Source: an uncultured Pseudomonas sp.
GTDB taxonomy: Bacteria > Pseudomonadota > Gammaproteobacteria > Pseudomonadales > Pseudomonadaceae
Assembly: GCA_943912755.1 (NCBI GenBank)
Contig: CALTWF010000001.1
Coordinates: 124,001-188,000 of the forward strand
Direction: 5' to 3'
Length of the DNA stretch: 64,000 nucleotides
This document shows, in pieces, positions 54,689 through 62,258 of this stretch. The translations under genes and the position numbers were made by a program. Position 1 is the stretch's first letter. Each line of letters opens with the position of its first letter. The notes under the pieces are model-generated. The model saw only the letters and a list, made by a program, of their open reading frames with translations. It searched no databases and was not told where the DNA came from.

Positions 54689-56508
54689 CCCTGCTGCTGG
54701 TCCTGCTGCCGTGGCTTTCCAGCCTGGCCCAGGCGAGCTGCCAGACCAGCCTGACCCGCGTCATGCTCGCTCCCGAGCGCAGCGGCGACGGCGCGCGCCC
54801 GCTCGACGGCTGGCAGCCGGTGAGCCTGCCGGACCTGTGGCAGCGCCATTGGCCCGGCTTCCGGGGCGCGCAGTGGTACCGGCTGGACTGGCAGGCCGAC
54901 TGCCCGGGCGAGCCGCTGGCCCTGAACATCGATCGCATGGCCATGGCCGCCGAGGTGTGGCTCGACGACCGCCTGCTGTGGCGTGACGAAAGCCTGGTCG
55001 AGCCCCTGTCCCGCGGCTGGAACCTGCCGCGCTACTGGCTGCTGCCGCTGGCCGGCGAACAACAGCGGCATACCCTGTGGATCCGCCTGGTGGGCTCGGA
55101 GCATGCGGCGCCCGGCCTGGGCAAGGTGTTGCTGGGCAGCCACGCGCAAGTCTGGCCGGAGTACCGGCGCCAGTTGCTGGTCCAGCGCGATCTGATTTTC
55201 ATCAGCCTGCTGATTTCCCTGGTGCTGGGCGCGCTGTTCCTGACGTTCTGGCTGTTCCGCCGCCAGGAGCGCACCTTCGGCTGGTTCGCCCTGGCCTCGG
55301 CGCTGTGGTCGGTCGGCATCCTCAACATGCTGGTGACGTCCTCCTGGCCGTTCAGCCATGGCGAAGTCTGGGATCGCCTCAGCCTGGTGGCGTTCGCCCT
55401 GTATTCCCCGGCGTTCTGCATGTTCATCTGGTCGTTCGGCGGCATGCGCTTCAAGCGTTTCGAGCAACTGCTGTGGGGCTGCGCACTGCTGCTGTGCCTG
55501 ACCATCATGCTGGTGCCCGACCGCTACCTGTCATCGTTGCAGGTGGTGTCGGCGTTTTCCCTGCGCCTGGCGCTGTTCGTGGCCTGCCTGCAATTGCTCT
55601 GGCGCGCCGTGCGTATCCGCGACCGCTACCAGATCCTGCTGGGGCTGGGCATCGCCGGGCTGTCCATCTTCGAGTTCCTGACCCTCACTGGTGTGCTGGG
55701 CATCCAGGGGGTGTACGCCCTGCTGTCCGCGCCGCTGATGTCGATCCTGATGTTCCTGGTCCTGGCGACGCGCTTTTCCGGCAGCCTGCTGCGCATCGAA
55801 CGCTTCAACGATGAACTGCAGACGACCGTGGACAACACCCGCGCCGAACTGACCCGCACCCTGCAACGCGAGCACCAGCTGGAAGCCGACAACATCCGCC
55901 TCAACGAGCGCCTGCGCCTGACCCATGACCTGCACGACAGCCTGGGCAGTTCGCTGATGCGCTCGATCGCCCGCATGGAGCACGGCGAGGGCTTGAACGG
56001 CGGTCAGTTCCTCTCCGTGCTCAAGACCCTGCGCAGCGACCTGCGCGACGTTATCGACGGTTCCTCCGCCGTACCTGCCTGGCAATCGCCGCAGGAATGG
56101 CTGGCGCCGTCGCGGCGGCGCTTCATCGATCTGTTCGACGACCTCGGCATCGTTTCGCAATGGCACCTGCCGACGCACTGGCCGGGCCGGTTCACCCCGG
56201 CGCAATTGCTGGCCCTCACCCGCTTTCTCGAAGAAGCCCTGACCAACGTGCTCAAGCATGCCGGCGCCACGCGCCTGGAGGTCGAACTGCGGGCGCAGGC
56301 GGAACACGGCCTGAGCCTGGAAGTCCGCGACAATGGCCGCGGTTTCGATGTGGAGCAGGTACTGGTGGCCGGCAGCGGGGTCGGCATGAGCAGCATGCGC
56401 ATGCGCATCGAGCGTATCGGCGGGCACTTGCACATCGAGTCGCACGCGGGTGACACGCGCTTGATGGCGCTCATCCATGGCGCCCCGGTGATCGGCGGGG
56501 GCGCGTAA
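54598..56508 (+). CDS. 7TMR-DISM sensor histidine kinase (NarX/UhpB-type core)
   Basis: A membrane kinase of about 636 residues. An N-terminal signal-like helix (VVLTLLLVLLPWLSSLAQA) precedes a periplasmic jelly-roll DISM domain (WYRLDWQADCPGEPL, GWNLPRYWLLP). Seven hydrophobic helices follow at about 200-410, then a coiled coil and a HisKA_3 box (LTHDLHDSLGSSL). The ATPase N-box is EEALTNVLKHAG, with DNGRGFD. The start is uncertain: the ATG at 54598 overlaps the response regulator by 91 bases and has no ribosome site, and no ATG/GTG/TTG lies closer to the signal sequence. It probably controls TPS expression with the regulator at 53999. Confidence 0.85.
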   Translation: MPYQTDLPQAGRVLAYPRGQRSPAARLVVLTLLLVLLPWLSSLAQASCQTSLTRVMLAPERSGDGARPLDGWQPVSLPDLWQRHWPGFRGAQWYRLDWQADCPGEPLALNIDRMAMAAEVWLDDRLLWRDESLVEPLSRGWNLPRYWLLPLAGEQQRHTLWIRLVGSEHAAPGLGKVLLGSHAQVWPEYRRQLLVQRDLIFISLLISLVLGALFLTFWLFRRQERTFGWFALASALWSVGILNMLVTSSWPFSHGEVWDRLSLVAFALYSPAFCMFIWSFGGMRFKRFEQLLWGCALLLCLTIMLVPDRYLSSLQVVSAFSLRLALFVACLQLLWRAVRIRDRYQILLGLGIAGLSIFEFLTLTGVLGIQGVYALLSAPLMSILMFLVLATRFSGSLLRIERFNDELQTTVDNTRAELTRTLQREHQLEADNIRLNERLRLTHDLHDSLGSSLMRSIARMEHGEGLNGGQFLSVLKTLRSDLRDVIDGSSAVPAWQSPQEWLAPSRRRFIDLFDDLGIVSQWHLPTHWPGRFTPAQLLALTRFLEEALTNVLKHAGATRLEVELRAQAEHGLSLEVRDNGRGFDVEQVLVAGSGVGMSSMRMRIERIGGHLHIESHAGDTRLMALIHGAPVIGGGA

Positions 56509-56549
56509 AAACATCGATGGCAGCCTGGAGGATGTGGGGTTCGCGCTGA

Positions 56550-56655
56550 TGGCCTCATCGCCGGCAAGCCGGCTCCCACAGGGTGCCGGGCCAGCCGCAG
56601 GATCCAGGCCAGGCACCCTGTGGGAGCTGGCTTGCCAGCGATCAGGCCGGCAAGA
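56550..56655. repeat. Inverted REP pair with extended arms
   Basis: Two facing REP copies (CCGGCAAGCCGGCTCCCACA at about 56561-56580 and TGTGGGAGCTGGCTTGCC from about 56619). Complementarity extends inwards through GGGTGCC/GGCACCC, so the arms reach about 37 bases with a few mismatches. It lies between the convergent kinase and PDZ genes. Confidence 0.85.
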
Positions 56656-56682
56656 ACAACCCGGCCAGCAAGATCGAGCGCC

Positions 56683-58026
56683 TCAGTTCAGCACCATCTG
56701 CAAATCCTTCCGGGCGCGATCGCGCCAGACGATCACCGAAGCCTTGTAGCCCTCGCGCATCCGCGAGCCGATGACATTCAGGTCCTGCGGCGTGGCGATC
56801 TCCTGCCCCGACACTTCGATGATCACGTCCAGCGGCTTCAGCCCGGCGCGCTCGGCCGCGCCGCCCTTGAGCGTGTCGATCACCCAGGCGCCCTTCGCCT
56901 CCGCCAGGCCGACGGCCTTGGCATAGTCGGCGCTGACCGGACCGATCTGCATGTCCAGCAACGGCGTGGAGGTAGTCCGCGCGGACTTGGCCGCAGCCAC
57001 CACCGGCGCAGCCGCCGTTGCAGGCGCGGCAAGCGGTGGGCCGATCACGATAGGCAGGTTGATGAAAGCACTCCTGCGCCACACCTTGAGCATCGCCGTG
57101 GCGCCGGTAGGCAGCCTGCCGACCGCTACCTGGTAGTCCACCGAGTCGGCAATCGGCGTGGAATCCACCGCCACCACCACATCGGTGAACTGCAAGCCGG
57201 CCTTCTCGCCGTTACCCCCCGGGATCACCCGCTCGACCGAAGCGCCCGCCGCCGGCATGCCCAGCAGCGGCGCCTTGATCGGGTCGATGGAGCTGATGCC
57301 GATCCCGGTACGACCGGAGCCATTGGTGGTCCACGCCGGGCAATTCTTGGTTTCCAGCACCTTGCGCACGGCTACCCGCCGGCTCGCGCCCCAGGCCTGG
57401 GCGCCGAGGTCAGCAAGGCCTTCCATTTGCCGGCTGATGAACAACGCCTGGTTGAGGTAGTCGCAGGAACGGTTCTGGTAATGCTCCGGGGTTTCCTCGG
57501 CGATCCACTGCGCCAGGGTCCTTTGTCGTGTGCCCTTGGGCGAAGTCGGCCCCCATCCGGCAGGCGGATTGGCGATGACCGAGGCGAAACTGGCCGGATC
57601 CCGCTCCGGTGCGTCGAGAACCGGCGCCGGCGTTGCCGAGGACGTCGACGAGGTGGGCGCGGTTGCCGTTGTCACGACCGTGTCATCCACCACACAACCC
57701 TTTTCCCTGGCCACCTGCTCCGCCGCCGACAGCGCCACCGGCCCGCCCCATTGGGTACTGTCGCGGGCCACGGCGGCCTTGCGCTCGGCCCACTGCACGG
57801 TGATCTGCGCGCAGGTCTGGCCGCGGTAGTGGTCGACCAGGTATTGCCTGACCTGGGCGTCGTTCTGCGCCTTGTACTCGGCTTCGGTCGGCCCGGCGGC
57901 ATCGGCCGCATACATGATCGGATCGGTGATGATCGAGATCGGATCGAGCACGCAACCGCCCAGCAGCGCCAGGGTCGAGCCCAGCAACGTCGTGCGTAGC
58001 GCGTGTACAGTGTTGATTCTTGTCAA
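56683..58026 (-). CDS. Lipoprotein with two PDZ-like domains
   Basis: A 447-residue protein. A lipobox LLGGC gives Cys25, so it is predicted to be membrane-anchored in the periplasm. Residues about 100-160 are Ser/Thr/Ala/Pro-rich linker. A Cys-containing central region (NRSCDYLNQALFISRQMEGL, ETKNCPAW) comes next. PDZ 1 is near 255-320 (GNGEKAGLQFTDVVVAVDSTP) and PDZ 2 near 350-447 (GGAAERAGLKPLDVIIEVSGQ). No trypsin-like protease domain is present, so it is not DegP. It probably binds C-termini of envelope proteins. Function unknown. Confidence 0.75.
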   Translation of the reverse strand: MTRINTVHALRTTLLGSTLALLGGCVLDPISIITDPIMYAADAAGPTEAEYKAQNDAQVRQYLVDHYRGQTCAQITVQWAERKAAVARDSTQWGGPVALSAAEQVAREKGCVVDDTVVTTATAPTSSTSSATPAPVLDAPERDPASFASVIANPPAGWGPTSPKGTRQRTLAQWIAEETPEHYQNRSCDYLNQALFISRQMEGLADLGAQAWGASRRVAVRKVLETKNCPAWTTNGSGRTGIGISSIDPIKAPLLGMPAAGASVERVIPGGNGEKAGLQFTDVVVAVDSTPIADSVDYQVAVGRLPTGATAMLKVWRRSAFINLPIVIGPPLAAPATAAAPVVAAAKSARTTSTPLLDMQIGPVSADYAKAVGLAEAKGAWVIDTLKGGAAERAGLKPLDVIIEVSGQEIATPQDLNVIGSRMREGYKASVIVWRDRARKDLQMVLN

Positions 58027-58052
58027 GATGGCCGCCCTCCCCAGAGCAAATA

Positions 58053-58070
58053 GCCATCATCTCTGATGGC
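58053..58070 (-). terminator. Hairpin between the oxidoreductase and PDZ genes
   Basis: GCCATCA-TCTC-TGATGGC, a perfect seven-base stem. On the minus strand it lies about 44 bases beyond the quinone oxidoreductase stop and is followed by TATTTGCTC, only a partial T-tract. Confidence 0.45.
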
Positions 58071-58113
58071 CTTGCCGCAGCATAGTGGCCAGGAGCCCAA
58101 ACCGGAGGAATAT

Positions 58114-59103
58114 TTACTCGGCCATGGTCAGGATGATCTTGCCGACATTCTCCGCCGACTCCATGCGCCGATGGGCATCGGCGGCGCGGGCCAGCGGGTA
58201 GCTGCTGTCGACCACCGGCAGCAGGCGCCCGCCTTCATCGAAACGCTCCAGCCAGTGCTCGCGAAAGCGCCGGACCATGGCGTGTTTTTCCCGCTGGCTG
58301 CGCGACTTCATCACGGTGCCCATGATCTGCAGGTGACGGTAGAGGATGTCCTGCAATTGCAGCTTCACCTCGCCGCCGCCGCCGAGAATGCCGACCTGCA
58401 CCAGCCGCCCGCCATTGGCCAGGGAACGCAGGTTGCTGGCGAACCACGGCTCGCCGATGAAATCGACGATCACATTGACCCCGCGCCCCTCGGTTTCCCG
58501 GGCGATGACCTCGGCGAAATCCTCCTGCTTGTAGTCGATCACCCGGTCGGCGCCGAGCTGCTCGACCCGCGCCCGCTTGCCGCCATCGGCGGTGGCGAAG
58601 ACCCGGGCGCCGCTGGCACGGGCCAGTTGCACCGCAGCCGAACCGACCCCGCCGGCAGCGGCATGGATCAGCACCGAATCGCCCATCTGCAACCGCCCCA
58701 GGTGAAGCATGGCTTCGTGGGCGGTGACGAAGACTTCGGGGATCGCCGCCGCGTGCACATAGTCCAGCTGTGCCGGAATCGGCATGGCCATGCGATGGTC
58801 AATGCGCGCCAGCTCGGCATAGGCGCCGCCACCGACGATGCCCATGACCCGGTCGCCGACCCGGTAGCCGCTGACCTCGCTACCGATCTCGATCACTTCG
58901 CCGGCGATCTCCAGGCCGATGACCGGCGAGTCGCCAAAGTCGGGCCGGCCATAGCCGCCGCGGCGCTGGGTCAGGTCGGCGCGGTTGACCCCGGCGGCAT
59001 GCACCCGCACCAGCAGGTCGCCAGGCCGGACCTGCGGCTCGGCCACGTCGGTGAGTTCAAGGACTTCGGGGCCGCCGAAGGTTTCGAAGGTAATGGCTTT
59101 CAT
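58114..59103 (-). CDS. Zinc-independent quinone oxidoreductase (NADPH type, Qor-like)
   Basis: A 329-residue medium-chain dehydrogenase of the quinone oxidoreductase branch: MKAITFETFGGPEVLELTDV at the start, RVHAAGVNRADLTQRRGGYG, the nucleotide loop AAAGGVGSAAVQLARASGAR and a C-terminal MESAENVGKIILTM. There are no zinc-binding cysteines. Predicted to reduce quinones or enones with NADPH. It starts 16 bases after the aldehyde dehydrogenase stop, so they form an operon. Confidence 0.92.
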   Translation of the reverse strand: MKAITFETFGGPEVLELTDVAEPQVRPGDLLVRVHAAGVNRADLTQRRGGYGRPDFGDSPVIGLEIAGEVIEIGSEVSGYRVGDRVMGIVGGGAYAELARIDHRMAMPIPAQLDYVHAAAIPEVFVTAHEAMLHLGRLQMGDSVLIHAAAGGVGSAAVQLARASGARVFATADGGKRARVEQLGADRVIDYKQEDFAEVIARETEGRGVNVIVDFIGEPWFASNLRSLANGGRLVQVGILGGGGEVKLQLQDILYRHLQIMGTVMKSRSQREKHAMVRRFREHWLERFDEGGRLLPVVDSSYPLARAADAHRRMESAENVGKIILTMAE

Positions 59104-59118
59104 GGGGAGTCTCCGGGA

Positions 59119-60570
59119 TCAGATCTGGCTGATGAATTTGTTGGTCAGGTAATGCTCGATGCCTTCGCTGCCGCCTTCGGAACCATGCCCGCTGTCCTTG
59201 ATCCCGCCGAACGGCAGTTCGGTGGCGACGATGCGGTACTGGTTGATGCCGATCATCCCAGCCTGCAAGCCGTCGGCGACGTCGATGGCCGTGCGCGCGC
59301 TGTTGGTGAAGGCATAGGCCGACAACCCGTAAGGCAGTCGGTTGGCTTCGGCCAGCCCGTCTTCCAGTTCGTCGAAGGGCATGAGGATGGCAATCGGGCC
59401 GAATGGCTCCTCATGCATGATCCGCGCAGTCATGGGCACCTCGGCCAGCACCGTCGGGGCGAAGAAGTAACCGGGGCCGGGCAGGCTTTCGCCGCCGCTC
59501 AGCACCTTGGCGCCCCTGGCTACCGCATCGGCCACCAGCTCTTCCATCTTGCTCACCTGGCGCAGGTTGGCGAGGGGGCCGACCTGGGTCTGCGGGTCGA
59601 GGCCATTGCCGACCCGCAATGCCCGGGTCGCCGCCACGAAATGCTCGACGAACTCCGCGTAGGCCGGGCGCTGCACCATGAAGCGGGTCGAGGAAATGCA
59701 CACCTGGCCAGTGCCGCGAAAACGGTTGGCCGCGCCTTCCCGTGCCGCACGCTCGATATCGCCATCGGCGAACACCAGCACCGGCCCGTGGCCGCCCAGT
59801 TCCAGGGTGATCGGCTTGACGCCCAGCGCCGCCTTGGCCGACAGCAACCGGCCGACCGGCACCGAGCCGGTGAAGGCGACCTTGCGGATCACTGGCGAGG
59901 CGATCAGCTGGCTGGAGACTTCGTCCGGCACGCCGAACACCACTTGCAGCACGCCCTTGGGCAAGCCGGCATCGTCCAGTGCGCGGGCGATGGCCAATGC
60001 CGTGGCCGGGCTTTCCTCGCCGGGCTTGAGGATCACGCTGCAACCGGCGGCCAGGGCTGCGGACAGCTTGCGGGCCGGGGTGATGGCGGGGAAATTCCAC
60101 GGGGTGAAGGCCGCCACCGGGCCGATCGGCTCGCGCTTGACCAATTGCAGCACGCCAGGGCGATTGGACGGCACCACGCGGCCGTCGATGCGCCGGGCAC
60201 TTTCGCCGAACCATTCGAAGTACTCGGCGGCGCGGCTGACTTCATCCAGCGCCTCGGCAAACGGCTTGCCTTCTTCCAGGGTCAGTTGCGTGGCAATGGC
60301 CGGGGCCCGTTCGAGCAGCAGGTCGGCTGCGCCCTTGAGGATCCACGCCCGCTCGCCGGGCGGGGTGCGGCGCCATTGTTCGAAGGCGCGCCCGCTGGCC
60401 ACCAGCGCCCGCTCCAGGTCGGCGGCGCTGGCCAGCGGCACACGGCCGATCTCGGCCTCGTTGGCAGGGTTGACCACGGCGGCACTGGCGCGGGCTTCGC
60501 TGCCGATCCATTCGCCGTCGATAAACAGGTAAAGCGGGTCGTAGGGGACATTCATGGTGCGGTCTGCCAT
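59119..60570 (-). CDS. NAD(P)-dependent succinate-semialdehyde-type dehydrogenase
   Basis: A 483-residue aldehyde dehydrogenase. Catalytic Cys291 lies in GTGQVCISSTRF and Glu257 in TLELGGHGPV; the Rossmann GxxxxG region is FTGSVPVGRLLS. The FIDGEWIGS start and PFGGIKDSGHGSEGGSEGIE end match the GabD-like group that oxidises succinate semialdehyde or related aldehydes. Start at 60570, or at MNVPYDPL (60555); neither has a strong ribosome site. It is divergent from the LysR gene at 60708, its probable regulator. Confidence 0.9.
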   Translation of the reverse strand: MADRTMNVPYDPLYLFIDGEWIGSEARASAAVVNPANEAEIGRVPLASAADLERALVASGRAFEQWRRTPPGERAWILKGAADLLLERAPAIATQLTLEEGKPFAEALDEVSRAAEYFEWFGESARRIDGRVVPSNRPGVLQLVKREPIGPVAAFTPWNFPAITPARKLSAALAAGCSVILKPGEESPATALAIARALDDAGLPKGVLQVVFGVPDEVSSQLIASPVIRKVAFTGSVPVGRLLSAKAALGVKPITLELGGHGPVLVFADGDIERAAREGAANRFRGTGQVCISSTRFMVQRPAYAEFVEHFVAATRALRVGNGLDPQTQVGPLANLRQVSKMEELVADAVARGAKVLSGGESLPGPGYFFAPTVLAEVPMTARIMHEEPFGPIAILMPFDELEDGLAEANRLPYGLSAYAFTNSARTAIDVADGLQAGMIGINQYRIVATELPFGGIKDSGHGSEGGSEGIEHYLTNKFISQI

Positions 60571-60707
60571 AGGGTTGTGGTCGGTGCAGGCGAGTCTATG
60601 GACGAGCGCAGCGCGGATTTAGCCCGGCCAGAGGGAATGACTGTTGTGCCAGACGGAAATATGGCTTTCTATGTGCCGCCAACCGGGCCCAGCAGCAGAG
60701 GATTGCA

Positions 60708-61634
60708 ATGGACAAGCTGTCGAACATGGCGGTGTACGTGAAGGTGGTCGAGATGGGCAGCTTCACCGCCGTGGCCAACTACCTCGATTCGACGGTGGGC
60801 AATGTGTCCCGCGCGGTCTCGGCGCTTGAACAGCTGCTCGACACCCGCCTGTTGCAGCGCTCCACCCGGCGCCTGGTGGTGACCGATGCCGGGCAGCGTT
60901 TCTACCAGCGCTGCACGGCGATCCTCGCCGACCTCGACCACGCCGAGGCCGAAGCGCGCAATGCCCTGCTGGAGCCGCGCGGCACCCTGCGCGTGCACTG
61001 CGTGCCGGGCCTGGCGCGGCACCTGGTGACCGAGGCGGTGCTGCATTACCGCAAGACCTTCGCCCAGGTCAGTGTCGACCTGATGCTGTCGCAGAAGATG
61101 CCCAACCTGCTGGAGGACCAGCTCGACGTTTCGTTGCAGATCGCCCGGGCGCTGCCGGACTCGGCCTGGGTCAGCCAGAAGATCGGCGTCAGCCACTGCG
61201 TGCTGGTGGCCTCGCCCGATTACCTGTCGCGGCATGCGCCCCCCGCTACGCCGCAGGACCTGGAGGGTCACCAGTGCCTGCTGCTGGGTACGGTGGACTA
61301 CGCCCGGGACGAGTGGCAGTTGAAGAGCCGCCACGGTGACGCCAGCTTCGCCCCTGCCGGGCCGGGCTTCAGCGTCAACGACATGGAAGCGATGACGGTG
61401 GCGGTGCGCAGCGGCGCCGGCATCGGCCTGCTGGCCGGCTTCGCCGCCATCGACGACCTGCGCACGGGGCGGCTGCTGCGGGTGCTGCCGGAGTACCACA
61501 CGCAGGAGCGCAACGTGTATGCGGTGTACAGCTCGCGGCAGTTCGTCGATGCCAAGATCAGCCGCTTTATCGAGGTGTTGAAGCATGAGGTGGGGCAGCG
61601 GCTGGATCTGATTGCGCAGGAGCTGATCGGTTGA
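60708..61634 (+). CDS. LysR-family transcriptional regulator
   Basis: A 308-residue regulator of the large PA0477/DmlR-like group: helix-turn-helix at about 15-60 (SFTAVANYLDSTVGNVSRAV, STRRLVVTDAGQRFY), then an effector domain with GTLRVHCVPGLARHLV and MTVAVRSGAGIGLLAGFAA. The 137-base divergent gap to the dehydrogenase operon supports local control of that operon. Confidence 0.92.
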   Translation: MDKLSNMAVYVKVVEMGSFTAVANYLDSTVGNVSRAVSALEQLLDTRLLQRSTRRLVVTDAGQRFYQRCTAILADLDHAEAEARNALLEPRGTLRVHCVPGLARHLVTEAVLHYRKTFAQVSVDLMLSQKMPNLLEDQLDVSLQIARALPDSAWVSQKIGVSHCVLVASPDYLSRHAPPATPQDLEGHQCLLLGTVDYARDEWQLKSRHGDASFAPAGPGFSVNDMEAMTVAVRSGAGIGLLAGFAAIDDLRTGRLLRVLPEYHTQERNVYAVYSSRQFVDAKISRFIEVLKHEVGQRLDLIAQELIG

Positions 61635-61656
61635 ATGCAACGGGTGCCTGAAGGTC

Positions 61657-62247
61657 TCAGCTTCCATCGCGCAGATTGGCGATCAAATCCAGATCCCAGC
61701 GCAACTCCCTGAACTGTACCTCACACCCCTCCCCTATCGGCGCCTGCGCGCCGAACCCTATCCGCAATGGCCGGCATTCGATTCCGGGCAGGGTGAACCA
61801 GCGCAGGAAGCGCCAGTGCCGCCCATCCTCGGAAAAATGAAAGGCCAGGGTCCGACCGTCGCAGTGCACCCGCAACCACACCGAATCCCCCTGGATGGAC
61901 GGCCCGTCGGCATCGTCCGAAGTACCCCGGGTGATCACGCTGACCACCGTCGGGTACCCCGCACCGGACAGTTCGAAGGCCAGTTTGGCCCAGTTGTCCT
62001 CATCAACCTGGACCCACAGCGCACCGGCATCGAAAGTCGCGGCAAAACCCACCGTGACCCTTGCCGACAAGGTGAATACCGCTGCTTCGACAGTCTTCGC
62101 CGCACCAATCACGCACGCCTTGCGTACCCCGCCTCCCGGATGGAAAAACCAGTCCGTCTGCGGCCCCGCCACTAGCCGCAGCTCATCGGCACCCACCACC
62201 GCCAGACCGTTATCCGAACCTTCGATTACCAGCTCTTCGAACTTCAT
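61657..62247 (-). CDS. DUF1349 (concanavalin-like) protein
   Basis: A 196-residue beta-sandwich protein of the DUF1349/YesU-like family: TDWFFHPGGG, FDAGALWVQVDEDNWAKLAFE, VWLRVHCDGRTLAFHFSEDG and IGFGAQAPIGEGCEVQF. Members are carbohydrate-binding-like and often misnamed regulators of enolase. No signal peptide, so cytoplasmic. AAGGAGG lies seven bases before the ATG and overlaps the chemoreceptor stop (TAAGGAGG), so translation is coupled to that gene. Confidence 0.85.
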   Translation of the reverse strand: MKFEELVIEGSDNGLAVVGADELRLVAGPQTDWFFHPGGGVRKACVIGAAKTVEAAVFTLSARVTVGFAATFDAGALWVQVDEDNWAKLAFELSGAGYPTVVSVITRGTSDDADGPSIQGDSVWLRVHCDGRTLAFHFSEDGRHWRFLRWFTLPGIECRPLRIGFGAQAPIGEGCEVQFRELRWDLDLIANLRDGS

Positions 62248-62258
62248 CTTCAGCCTCC

